Below, one piece after another: positions 8,916-16,942 of a stretch of 37,133 nt of DNA. The position numbers and the translations under genes are program-made. The first letter of the stretch is position 1. Every line of letters starts with the position of its first letter. The notes beneath the pieces are model-generated. The model was not told where the DNA came from and did not search any database. It was given only the letters and a program-made list of their open reading frames with translations. Source of the DNA: Tissierellia bacterium (GTDB lineage Bacteria; Bacillota; Clostridia; Tissierellales; Tepidimicrobiaceae); contig JAAYFV010000126.1 of assembly GCA_012728075.1 (NCBI GenBank), forward strand, positions 1 through 37,133. Direction: 5' to 3'.

Positions 8916-8944
8916 TTCACATTATTGTAGGTTTGTGATAACAT
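8916..8944 (+). promoter_or_regulatory. Sigma-A promoter of the FHA-SEDS-PBP operon
   Basis: TTCACA (8916-8921, 5/6 to consensus), a 17-bp spacer and TAACAT (8939-8944) preceded by an extended TGn. It lies about 30 bp upstream of the FHA gene start and its GGAGGG site. Confidence 0.6.
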
Positions 8945-8977
8945 TTATTTGGAAAGAATAAATGTTGGAGGGCTAAT

Positions 8978-9415
8978 ATGTATAATATATTTTCTTTGAT
9001 ATTTAAATATATATTTATCATAATAATATATATGTTTATATTGAGCATAATACGTTTGATATATTTGGATATAAAGGGCATAGATACTTATTCTAAGGAT
9101 AATGGTGTATACTTAAAATTAGTTAACAGGAAGGACTCCTTACCCTTTAAGGTAAAAGAATATTATCCTCTAGTAGGACAGATTACTTTAGGTAGAGGGA
9201 ACGATAATCAAATAATATTAAAAGATCCCTATATTTCCAAAAAACATTTAAAAATAGTAGAGGATGAAGGGAAATTTTATTTAGAAGATTTAAATAGCTC
9301 TAATGGTACCTATGTAAATGGAGAGAGGATAATGGATGTAGTGGAGTTAAAAAATGGCGATAGGATTAGAGTAGGACAAGTGGAGTTTTTATATGTAAAT
9401 AGAGAGCAGGGATAA
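8978..9415 (+). CDS. Membrane-anchored FHA-domain protein
   Basis: This 145-residue protein has one N-terminal transmembrane helix (about 5-30) and a cytoplasmic forkhead-associated domain (about 65-140). Phosphothreonine-binding landmarks are present: LGRG (71-74), the S--H pair SKKH (87-90) and NSSNGTYVNG (106-115). FHA domains read phosphothreonine marks made by Ser/Thr kinases. Its place directly before a SEDS polymerase and a class B PBP resembles the FhaB-FtsW/RodA-PbpA order of Actinobacteria and some Clostridia, so a scaffold or regulatory role in peptidoglycan synthesis is a reasonable inference. No pknB or phosphatase gene is adjacent. The stop is 1 bp before the next ORF. ATG follows GGAGGG. 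Confidence 0.92.
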   Translation: MYNIFSLIFKYIFIIIIYMFILSIIRLIYLDIKGIDTYSKDNGVYLKLVNRKDSLPFKVKEYYPLVGQITLGRGNDNQIILKDPYISKKHLKIVEDEGKFYLEDLNSSNGTYVNGERIMDVVELKNGDRIRVGQVEFLYVNREQG

Positions 9416-9416
9416 A

Positions 9417-10667
9417 ATGATGTTGAACAAGAAGGTTAACTATAGGATGCCTAGAAATCTATTAGTACTGTTTGAGTTAATGGCTTTATTGTTATTGTTT
9501 ATATATGATAAGGAAAATATTGATAAATTTACATTGATATCAGTAATTAGTCTTATTTTTATCATCTATATATCAAATTTTGTATTACTTAGAATATCCA
9601 CTGGGGATAACTATATATTTTTAATAGTTACTATGCTTATAAGTATTGGTGTTGTTATGATATATAGAATAGACTCTACTCTAGGTATGAAACAGGTAAT
9701 ATGGATTGGTATGGGAATTTTGGTTTTTTTTATAACCTATTTGCTAATAAAGAGAATAAAGGGTTGGGAAAATTGGGCTAAACTGTATGCAATAATTTCT
9801 ATTGGATTGTTTATAGCAACTCTAATATTAGGAACTAAAAGGAAGGGTTCTATCAATTGGATACAAATAGGTAGATTTAGTTTTCAACCTACAGAGATAA
9901 TAAAGATATTGACTATATTTATTATTAGTGCTTATTATTCTAATTATGAAAAGTATAAGGAAAAAAAATATGGTCCTTATTATCTAATGGGGATAATATA
10001 TATATTTATAGCTTTTTTGTTTCTACAGAGGGATTTAGGTACTGTGTTAATTTTTTATAGTGTATTTTTAGCTCTTCAGTTTATATATGAAGAAAACAGG
10101 AAGCTAATATTGTTTAATATATTATTATTTGTTATAAGTGGTATAGCTGGATTTTTTTTATTCGATCATGTAAGGGTTCGATTTGAAATTTGGATAGATC
10201 CTTGGAAATATATAGACAACAAAGGCTATCAGATAACCCAATCCCTATTTGCCATAGCTACTGGAGGTTTTTTTGGAACTGGAATTGGGCTTGGCCATCC
10301 AGATTTTATTCCTGAAGTACACACGGATTTTATATTCTCTGCCATATGCGAGGAGATGGGAATATTTACTGGAATAGGTATCATAATGTTATTTTTAATA
10401 TTGGTATATAGAGGTTTTAAAATCGCTATAAATCAAAAGGACAAATTTTTTAGAATAGTTGCCCTAGGGATAAGTATACTGTTTGGAATTCAATCCTTTA
10501 TTATTTTTGGAGGAGTTTTAAAGATGATACCCCTTACAGGTATCACTATACCTTTTGTTAGCTACGGAGGAAGTTCTATGATATCTAGTTTTATAGCGTT
10601 GGGAATTCTTCAAGTAGCTTCAGAAGAGTTGGATGTGGAGGAGAAAAGATATGGAGAAGGAACTTAA
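9417..10667 (+). CDS. FtsW/RodA/SpoVE-family (SEDS) peptidoglycan glycosyltransferase
   Basis: This 416-residue polytopic membrane protein has about ten hydrophobic segments and belongs to the SEDS family, which polymerises lipid II into glycan strands. Diagnostic stretches are GRFSFQPTEIIK (~151-162), the extracytoplasmic loop with HPDFIPEVHTDFIFS, which holds the conserved Asp required for polymerase activity, and the closing PFVSYGGSS. It lies between the FHA gene and a class B PBP that it overlaps, the usual SEDS-transpeptidase pairing. Whether it serves division, elongation or sporulation cannot be decided from the sequence. Two tandem ATGs (9417, 9420) both sit behind GCAGGG; the second is equally possible. 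Confidence 0.93.
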   Translation: MMLNKKVNYRMPRNLLVLFELMALLLLFIYDKENIDKFTLISVISLIFIIYISNFVLLRISTGDNYIFLIVTMLISIGVVMIYRIDSTLGMKQVIWIGMGILVFFITYLLIKRIKGWENWAKLYAIISIGLFIATLILGTKRKGSINWIQIGRFSFQPTEIIKILTIFIISAYYSNYEKYKEKKYGPYYLMGIIYIFIAFLFLQRDLGTVLIFYSVFLALQFIYEENRKLILFNILLFVISGIAGFFLFDHVRVRFEIWIDPWKYIDNKGYQITQSLFAIATGGFFGTGIGLGHPDFIPEVHTDFIFSAICEEMGIFTGIGIIMLFLILVYRGFKIAINQKDKFFRIVALGISILFGIQSFIIFGGVLKMIPLTGITIPFVSYGGSSMISSFIALGILQVASEELDVEEKRYGEGT

Positions 10668-12051
10668 AAGGATCATAGCCATATTGGTAATAATTTGTAT
10701 ATTATTTATAAGTTTAATAGTTTATTTAAGTTATTTTCAAGTATTTAAGGCAGATAAAATTGTAAATAACAGTTATAATAAACGACTTTGGATTAATGAA
10801 GAGAAGATATTAAGAGGTTCTATAATTGATAGAAACGGAAAAATACTAGCATATAGTGAAAAAAGTGGAGATACCTACAATAGATTTTACAATTATGGAA
10901 ATCTATATAGTCATATAATAGGATATAGCTATAGGGAATATGGTAAAGTGGGGTTAGAATTAGAGTACAATAAGGCTTTATTGAACATATCGGAGAGTAC
11001 CCCATTAAAGGAACTAAAAAATGTAGTTATTCCCAACACAGAAGGCAATACCTTGAAACTTACCATAGATCATCATCTTCAAGCCTATTCTAGAGAAATG
11101 TTAAAGGGTAAAAAAGGTGCAATAGTAGCTATGAATCCCACTACAGGAGAGATATATTCCATGGTTAGTATGCCAGATTTTAACCCTTCTACCCTTAAGG
11201 AGGATTGGAATGATATAATGGAGGACGGGGAGAGCCCCTTTTTAAATAGAGCTACATCGGGATTATATACACCTGGTTCAGTATTTAAGGTGATACCTAC
11301 TATAGCTGCTTTAGAAACTCCAGGTTTAGATTTAGAATATGAATGTACAGGTAGTACCAAAATAGATGGATATGTGCTTAAGGATTATGGGGAAAAGGCT
11401 CATGGGAAAGTAAATTTAGAAGAAGCTTTGGTAAGGTCTTGTAATAGCTATTTTGCAGAGAAGGGTGTTCAAATAGGTAAGGATAAAATAGGAGAAGTAG
11501 CAGACAGATTTATGATAAATAGTCCTATACCTTTCGATTTGCCTACAGCTAAATCCACATTCCCCTACAAAGGGAATATAGGTAAAACGGATATTGCTGC
11601 TGCAAGTATTGGACAAGGTAAAGTACTGGTTACTCCTCTAAATATGGCGATGATAGCTTCAGGTATTGCAAATAAAGGAGAAATTATGAAGCCTATATTA
11701 GTAAAAGAAATTATTTCTCCAGAAGGAAGAATAGTAAGTACAAATCACCCTCAAGTTTTATCTAAAGGAACGGATATATTTGTTGCCAACGAAGTTAAAA
11801 ATATGATGGTAGAAGTAATTAAAAGAGGTACTGGTACTAATGCAAGCATAAAAAATGTAAGGGTTGCTGGGAAAACTGGTACTGCAGAAAATCCTTCAGG
11901 TAAAACCCATGCTTGGTTTATAGGATTTGCTCCAGCGGAGGATCCTAAAATTGCTATAGCTGTTGTACTAGAAGAAGATGGTACAACTGGTGGAAAATCT
12001 GCGGCACCCATAGCAAGAAATATAATTATAGAAGCTTTAAACAGTATTTAA
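10651..12051 (+). CDS. Class B penicillin-binding protein (PbpA-like D,D-transpeptidase)
   Basis: This 466-residue protein has an N-terminal membrane anchor (about 8-30), a short linker domain with RGSIIDRNG (56-63) and a transpeptidase domain from about 150. All three penicillin-binding motifs are present: SVFK (S210, K213), SCN (263-265) and KTG (408-410). It is shorter than typical PBP2/PBP3 because the pedestal domain is reduced, and in size and order it resembles actinobacterial PbpA. It should cross-link glycan made by the SEDS protein encoded just upstream. The track start at 10633 was rejected: GTGGAGGAG lies within those codons and ATG at 10651 has correct spacing, giving a 17-bp overlap with the SEDS gene. 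Confidence 0.93.
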   Translation: MEKELKRIIAILVIICILFISLIVYLSYFQVFKADKIVNNSYNKRLWINEEKILRGSIIDRNGKILAYSEKSGDTYNRFYNYGNLYSHIIGYSYREYGKVGLELEYNKALLNISESTPLKELKNVVIPNTEGNTLKLTIDHHLQAYSREMLKGKKGAIVAMNPTTGEIYSMVSMPDFNPSTLKEDWNDIMEDGESPFLNRATSGLYTPGSVFKVIPTIAALETPGLDLEYECTGSTKIDGYVLKDYGEKAHGKVNLEEALVRSCNSYFAEKGVQIGKDKIGEVADRFMINSPIPFDLPTAKSTFPYKGNIGKTDIAAASIGQGKVLVTPLNMAMIASGIANKGEIMKPILVKEIISPEGRIVSTNHPQVLSKGTDIFVANEVKNMMVEVIKRGTGTNASIKNVRVAGKTGTAENPSGKTHAWFIGFAPAEDPKIAIAVVLEEDGTTGGKSAAPIARNIIIEALNSI

Positions 12052-12073
12052 AAATACAGAAAGGAGTTTTATT

Positions 12074-13879
12074 ATGGCAAATGAAAGAAAGGTTTTTAAA
12101 GAAAGAAAAGATATTCCTATGGAATATACTTGGGATTTACAATCTATGTATAAAGATAAAAAGGAATGGGAAGAGGATTTAAAAGTTGCACTGAAAAAAG
12201 CTGATGAATATCTAAACTATAAAGGTAGAATTGGAGAGTCAAGTGAAATCTTGTTAAATGCATTAAAGGATAGGGATGAAATATATAGACTTATATCCAA
12301 GGTATATTCTTATGCTAGTATGAAATTAGATGAGGATACTAGGATTGGAGAAAATCAAGCTTTAGCTGATAAGGCTCTAGGAGCTTATGTTCAAGTAGAG
12401 GAAAAAACTTCTTTTGTAGTACCAGAAATACTACAAATTGATGAGGAAACATTGAAAAGTTATTATGAGGAAAAGGAAGAGTTAAAGCTTTATAGACATC
12501 ATTTAGATGATATATTAAGACAAAAGGCCCATGTGTTGTCAGTTAGGGAGGAAAATCTATTGGCACAAATGGGGGAGATAGCTAATGTACCTCAACAGAT
12601 ATATTCTATGTTAAATAATGCAGATATTAAGTTTCCAACTATAGAGGACGAAGAGGGCAATGAGGTGGAGATTACACAAGGTAATTTTATCCCCCTTATG
12701 GAGAGTAAAGATAGAAAAGTGAGAAAGGCAGCTTTTGAAGGCCTATATCATACTTACGAAGGATTTAAAAATACCTATGCTCAAACTTTAAGTGGGAATA
12801 TAAAGAAAAACATATTCAATGCAAGGGTAAGAAACTATAATTCTAGTATGGAGGCATCTTTAGATAGAAACAATATACCTGTTTCTGTCTACGAAAATTT
12901 GATAAAGTCCGTCCATAATAATTTAGACAGTATGTACAAGTATATGGATGTAAGAAAGAGGGCTTTAGGAGTAGATGAGCTTCATATGTATGATTTATAT
13001 ACTCCAATAGTAAAAGATATAGAATTTAATATACCGTATAAAGAAGGTAAGCAACTAATATTGGAAGGATTACATCCATTAAAAGATGAGTACTTAAATG
13101 TGGTTAAAGAAGGATTTGAAAATCGATGGATAGATGTATACGAAAATCCAGGGAAACGATCTGGGGCTTATTCAGGAGGAGCCTATGATTCAAAGCCTTA
13201 TATATTGACTAACTATCACAATACTTTGGACTCGGTATTTACAGTAGCCCACGAGATGGGACATTCAGTTCACTCCTATTTTTCAAGAAAAAACCAACCT
13301 TTTATATATGGAGGATATAGTATATTTGTTGCGGAAGTAGCTTCTACAGCTAATGAGGCACTATTATTAGATCATATGCTAAAAAAAGCAGATGATAAAG
13401 GCAACAGATTATACTTACTTAATCACTATCTGGAACAGTTTAGAACAACAGTATATAGACAAACTATGTTTGCAGAATTTGAAAAAATTATATATGAATA
13501 TGTGGAAAAGGGAGGATCCTTAACAGCTGATTATCTGTCAGATATCTATAAGAAATTAAATGAAAAGTACTATGGGCCAGATGTAGTAATAGATGATGAA
13601 ATAGCCATTGAATGGGCTAGAATACCACATTTTTATTATAACTATTATGTATTCCAATATGCTACAGGATTTTCTGCTGCTGTCTCTTTAGCACAGCAGA
13701 TATTGGAAGAGGGAGATTCAGCAGTGGAAAGATACATCAATTTCTTAAAGAGTGGTAGTTCTGATTATCCAATTAATGTACTAAAAACTGCAGGAGTAGA
13801 TATGACCACAGTAGAACCGGTAGATAATGCGTTAAAATTATTTGCTCAATTAGTGGATGAGATGGATAGACTGATATAA
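12074..13879 (+). CDS. pepF: Oligoendopeptidase F
   Basis: This 601-residue M3-family zinc metallopeptidase cleaves short peptides in the cytoplasm. The zinc motif HEMGH is at 393-397 and the third ligand is Glu421 in AEVASTANE, as expected for PepF/thimet-type enzymes. The N-terminal helical part starts with the usual PMEYTWDLQSMY. The length is standard. ATG at 12074 follows AAAGGAG, 22 bp after the PBP stop, so it may be co-transcribed with the peptidoglycan genes although its role (peptide recycling) is more general. A strong bidirectional hairpin ends the transcript. Confidence 0.96.
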   Translation: MANERKVFKERKDIPMEYTWDLQSMYKDKKEWEEDLKVALKKADEYLNYKGRIGESSEILLNALKDRDEIYRLISKVYSYASMKLDEDTRIGENQALADKALGAYVQVEEKTSFVVPEILQIDEETLKSYYEEKEELKLYRHHLDDILRQKAHVLSVREENLLAQMGEIANVPQQIYSMLNNADIKFPTIEDEEGNEVEITQGNFIPLMESKDRKVRKAAFEGLYHTYEGFKNTYAQTLSGNIKKNIFNARVRNYNSSMEASLDRNNIPVSVYENLIKSVHNNLDSMYKYMDVRKRALGVDELHMYDLYTPIVKDIEFNIPYKEGKQLILEGLHPLKDEYLNVVKEGFENRWIDVYENPGKRSGAYSGGAYDSKPYILTNYHNTLDSVFTVAHEMGHSVHSYFSRKNQPFIYGGYSIFVAEVASTANEALLLDHMLKKADDKGNRLYLLNHYLEQFRTTVYRQTMFAEFEKIIYEYVEKGGSLTADYLSDIYKKLNEKYYGPDVVIDDEIAIEWARIPHFYYNYYVFQYATGFSAAVSLAQQILEEGDSAVERYINFLKSGSSDYPINVLKTAGVDMTTVEPVDNALKLFAQLVDEMDRLI

Positions 13880-13885
13880 AAAAAC

Positions 13886-13922
13886 AAAAACCCTGCCCTT
13901 TACTTACTAGGGTAGGGTTTTT
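13886..13922. terminator. Bidirectional intrinsic terminator between pepF and nadK
   Basis: AAAAACCCTGCCCT and AGGGTAGGGTTTTT form a stem with one G-U wobble around a short loop. An A-run on one side and a T-run on the other allow termination from both converging genes. Confidence 0.85.
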
Positions 13923-13932
13923 ATTATATCTA

Positions 13933-14745
13933 TTATAAAAACTTACTTTTTAAATTATTCCAATACATATTTCTATCGAAGTTTAGCCTAGAAATGGTCT
14001 TTTCTGGTATTGTAAAGTTGATTTCTGTAATATTATCATATCGATGTTCAATTCCATCTACTATAACTAATATGGAGTTTTCATATCTATATTCTGGTCT
14101 TATAGTTATCTTTAATTCCCCTGGTATGACAGCACTATTAGTTAAAGAACGATAAGCTCTAGAACTAATAGGAGATAGGGGAGTTAATTGTAAAGTTTTT
14201 AAAGATGGATATATAATACTACCTCCACTAGAGAAATTATATGCTGTACTTCCAACAGGGGTAGATATAATCATTCCATCTCCACAAAACTTCTCTAAAT
14301 GGTTTCCATCTATAAACACTTCTAAATGTACTACTTTAGAATGGATACCTTTTACTACGATTTCATTTACTCCGTATAATTGAAAGCAGCTATCCTTAGT
14401 ACATATGTCAGCTTTAACTAAAAAAATCTTTTCTATTACATAATTATTTTGCATATATTTTTCTATAAAAATATCGATATTTTCTGGCAATATTTCCTGG
14501 AAAAAACCTAGATGACCAGTATTTATTCCTACAAAGGGTATATTTGTAAATTTATGACGATGAACTGTTCTTAGAAAAGCACCATCTCCGCCAATACATA
14601 TATTAAGTTCTGCATTGTTATCGAATTTTTCCGGAAGGACAAATCCTTTTAAAGTTAATTTATCTACTAGCAATCTATATGTTTTTTGTGATTCAGGATT
14701 ATTATTAGCAATAACATTAATAATCCTTGGTTTATTATCTGTCAA
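13933..14745 (-). CDS. nadK: NAD kinase
   Basis: This 270-residue enzyme phosphorylates NAD+ to NADP+ with ATP. The motifs expected of the PpnK family are all present: GGDG (52-55) with following FLR, GINTGHLGF (73-81), the NE pair (127-128) and GDGMIISTPVGSTAYNFSSGG beginning at 155. There is no ATG at the start: TTG at 14745 is the only initiator with a good site (GGAGGGGAG, five bases upstream). The gene converges on pepF and shares its terminator. It is divergent from the pseudouridine synthase gene. Confidence 0.95.
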   Translation of the reverse strand: MTDNKPRIINVIANNNPESQKTYRLLVDKLTLKGFVLPEKFDNNAELNICIGGDGAFLRTVHRHKFTNIPFVGINTGHLGFFQEILPENIDIFIEKYMQNNYVIEKIFLVKADICTKDSCFQLYGVNEIVVKGIHSKVVHLEVFIDGNHLEKFCGDGMIISTPVGSTAYNFSSGGSIIYPSLKTLQLTPLSPISSRAYRSLTNSAVIPGELKITIRPEYRYENSILVIVDGIEHRYDNITEINFTIPEKTISRLNFDRNMYWNNLKSKFL

Positions 14746-14790
14746 AAAAACTCCCCTCCAAACTATACATGGTTTAAAAAAACTATATAT

Positions 14791-14818
14791 TTGATATAAT
14801 TGTTTGTAGTTATATTAT
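14791..14818 (+). promoter_or_regulatory. Candidate promoter of the pseudouridine synthase gene
   Basis: TTGATA (14791-14796) and TATTAT (14813-14818) are separated by 16 bp, about 30 bp before the start codon. Each hexamer matches consensus in 5 of 6 positions. Confidence 0.5.
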
Positions 14819-14849
14819 ATAATAAAATATATGAAATTTGGAGGTACAA

Positions 14850-15746
14850 ATGGATTTATTGAATGAAAGTGAAGACTTAATATTTTTAAATGTTAAAGAT
14901 TCTGGTAAAACATTAGAGGAATTTATCTATAGTAATAATATATCTAATAGATTGTTTAGAAAATTATATAGGGATAAGAGCATATTGGTAAATGGAATTT
15001 TTCAGAGAAAAGATACAGTTCTTCAATTAGGGGACATAGTATCTCTAATCCTTAAGGAGGAAGATGAAGATATCCCTATAGAACCTGTACCTATAGATAT
15101 TATATATGAGGATATGGATTTACTTATTCTTAATAAACCTCCTTTCGTGGTAGTACATCCTACAAAAAGTCATCAACAAAATACTCTTTCTAATGGCATA
15201 GCTTACTACTATCATAATAAGGGAATTAAGAGGAAGATTAGATTTGTAAACAGATTGGATATGAATACATCAGGTATATTGATAGTAGCAAAATCCTCTT
15301 TTGCTCATCAACAAGTGGCTCTCCAATTTGAACAAAACCAAGTAGAAAAAAGGTACATGGCTGTGGTTGCAGGCATTATTGAAGAAGATGAGAATATTAT
15401 AGATTTGCCTATTGGAAAGGAAAAAGAAGACAGTATAAAAAGAATTGTTACCGAAAAAGGTAAAGAAGCTATAACTAGATATAAAGTAATAGAAAGATAT
15501 AGGAATGCCACTTTATTGGATATACAATTAATAACTGGTAGATCTCATCAAATAAGAGTTCATTTAAACCATATAGGCCATCCAATTATTGGAGACACAT
15601 TGTACTATGAACCTAGTGAATACATAGATAGGCAGGCATTACATTCTTATTACCTAAAACTAAGATTACCAAGAAGTAAGGAATTGATGGAATTTAAGGC
15701 AGGTCTACCCTGGGATATAAAAAAACTAATCCAATATATAAAATAA
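14850..15746 (+). CDS. RluA/RluD-family pseudouridine synthase
   Basis: This 298-residue enzyme isomerises uridine in structured RNA, most likely large-subunit rRNA. An S4-like RNA-binding segment lies at about 20-70 (RLFRKLYRDKSILVNG). The catalytic domain follows with ILNKPPFVVVHP (93-104) and NRLDMNTSG (134-142), where D137 is the catalytic aspartate; the family's usual HRLD is NRLD here. Further on, GRSHQIRVH is the characteristic late motif. Which uridine it modifies is not predictable. The track start (TTG, 14838) was moved to ATG at 14850, behind GGAGG with 6-nt spacing. A strong bidirectional hairpin follows. Confidence 0.94.
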   Translation: MDLLNESEDLIFLNVKDSGKTLEEFIYSNNISNRLFRKLYRDKSILVNGIFQRKDTVLQLGDIVSLILKEEDEDIPIEPVPIDIIYEDMDLLILNKPPFVVVHPTKSHQQNTLSNGIAYYYHNKGIKRKIRFVNRLDMNTSGILIVAKSSFAHQQVALQFEQNQVEKRYMAVVAGIIEEDENIIDLPIGKEKEDSIKRIVTEKGKEAITRYKVIERYRNATLLDIQLITGRSHQIRVHLNHIGHPIIGDTLYYEPSEYIDRQALHSYYLKLRLPRSKELMEFKAGLPWDIKKLIQYIK

Positions 15747-15790
15747 ATAATAGTAAACTACCCTCATTACAGGGGTAGTTTACTATTATT
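15746..15790. terminator. Bidirectional terminator, 18-bp perfect stem
   Basis: AATAATAGTAAACTACCC (15746-15763) and its exact reverse complement (15773-15790) flank a 9-nt loop between two convergent genes. The AT-rich stem base provides short U-tracts in both directions. Confidence 0.8.
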
Positions 15791-15792
15791 GT

Positions 15793-16419
15793 CTATTTGT
15801 TATTTAATTCAACTTTTTTAGTGTTTTCTAAATTATTCATTAATCCCAATATTTTAGCCATTTCCCTTATTTTGTCTTTTTCTTTTTCATCTACGCCTTC
15901 TAATAAGGGTTCTAATAAATGTAATATTTGGTTTGGATCTTTTAGATTATCAGGATTAGAAGTAATAGTGTTTAAGCTACTAAATATAGCTTTATACTTA
16001 TCCATATTTATTATTATATCTAAAATAGTACCTATATTTTGTGTATTTTCTTTTGGGAATTCCTTTTGTATAGTATTTATTATGTAGCTTAATCTTTCTT
16101 TATTATTTTCTACTGGGATAGGTTTATCTATGTAGGAAATATTAGATATATTTATAAATTCCATGGTTTCAAATAGTTTTATGATTTTTTCAGTAATGAA
16201 TATAGATTTGTTTAAAAGGGGTATGAGTTCTTCTGGAAAGTAAATACCAATATTTTTCAGTATATTTATCTTCTCTTTAGTATAAGGGATATTTAAACTT
16301 TTAGTCTTATTTTCAAATTCGTAGGATATGTTTTCTCCTTCAGTAGTGAAGATATTTGAAGTTTTTTCTTTCCTTTTGTAGAACAAGAGGAGTAATAAAA
16401 GTATTATTCCAATATCCAT
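15793..16419 (-). CDS. Hypothetical membrane-anchored helical protein
   Basis: I do not recognise this 208-residue protein. Residues 3-13 are a very short hydrophobic run (IGIILLLLLLF) followed by the basic KRKEK, which fits an N-terminal membrane anchor with a cytoplasmic body. The rest is Lys/Glu/Asn/Ile-rich and predicted helical. Near the C-terminus, LLEPLLEGVDEKEKDKIREMAKILGL resembles the C-terminus of the divergently encoded 93-residue protein (IRPLLNEEQLEKLDKILYILG), suggesting related helical modules. ATG at 16419 follows TGGAGG. The codon use and base composition fit the neighbours, and a strong terminator closes the gene, which supports it being real. Confidence 0.7.
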   Translation of the reverse strand: MDIGIILLLLLLFYKRKEKTSNIFTTEGENISYEFENKTKSLNIPYTKEKINILKNIGIYFPEELIPLLNKSIFITEKIIKLFETMEFINISNISYIDKPIPVENNKERLSYIINTIQKEFPKENTQNIGTILDIIINMDKYKAIFSSLNTITSNPDNLKDPNQILHLLEPLLEGVDEKEKDKIREMAKILGLMNNLENTKKVELNNK

Positions 16420-16481
16420 ATTTTTACCTCCATATTTAAATATATACTATTTTATTTTATGCAATGGTTTCAATAAAAGTT

Positions 16482-16504
16482 CCAAATTAATTTGGTAATA
16501 TAAT
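16482..16504 (+). promoter_or_regulatory. Palindrome CCAAATTAATTTGG next to a TATAAT box
   Basis: A perfect 14-bp dyad (16482-16495) is followed three bases later by TATAAT (16499-16504) in the divergent intergenic region. It looks like an operator covering a promoter, but the -35 element (AAAGTT) is poor, so the assignment is tentative. Confidence 0.4.
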
Positions 16505-16551
16505 TTAACCAAAAGACATAGATTAGACTAGAATGTATGGGAGGTGTTAAT

Positions 16552-16833
16552 GTGAGCAAGGAAGAAGATATAAAAAAAGTTATGGAACAATTTCAACATT
16601 TTAATCCAAGTGAAGAACAGGTGGAGAAAATAGAGACTCTTAGGGATGCTTACGCTGACAAATCAGAAGAGGAGATATTCTTTGAGATAATTAATGTGAA
16701 TAAAAATATGGAAAAAGAGATGACAAAGGAGGAATATGAAGAGATATTTGAAAAGCTAAACAATATTAGGCCTTTGCTTAACGAAGAGCAATTAGAAAAA
16801 TTAGATAAAATACTTTATATACTAGGTAAATAA
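16552..16833 (+). CDS. Small helical protein of unknown function
   Basis: This acidic, fully helical-looking protein of 93 residues is rich in Glu and Lys, with no Cys, membrane segment or catalytic motif. The track begins at 16537, but GGGAGG lies inside those codons and GTG at 16552 is correctly spaced, so I start it there. The C-terminal stretch IRPLLNEEQLEKLDKILYILG resembles the C-terminal part of the divergent membrane-anchored protein. It is followed at once by an intrinsic terminator, so it forms a single-gene unit. I do not recognise a family; a protein-protein adaptor is only a guess. Confidence 0.75.
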   Translation: MSKEEDIKKVMEQFQHFNPSEEQVEKIETLRDAYADKSEEEIFFEIINVNKNMEKEMTKEEYEEIFEKLNNIRPLLNEEQLEKLDKILYILGK

Positions 16834-16862
16834 GAGGCTGCTTTAGGCACCTCTTATTTTTC
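16828..16862 (+). terminator. Intrinsic terminator of the small helical gene
   Basis: AAATAAGAGG (16828-16837) pairs with CCTCTTATTT (16850-16859), with an inner TGC/GCA extension past a bulged C, and then TTTTT-type sequence. The hairpin includes the stop codon. Confidence 0.8.
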
Positions 16863-16877
16863 TGGAAAAATTTGAAA

Positions 16878-16906
16878 TAGACATGGAGGATAGGAGATGT
16901 TATAAT
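16878..16906 (+). promoter_or_regulatory. Sigma-A promoter of the ftsH-like gene
   Basis: TAGACA (16878-16883), a 17-bp spacer and a perfect TATAAT (16901-16906) with an extended TGT in front. It lies right after the preceding terminator and about 36 bp before the ATG. Confidence 0.75.
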
Positions 16907-16942
16907 TTTAATAGTATTATGTAAACCGGAAGGAGATTTAAT

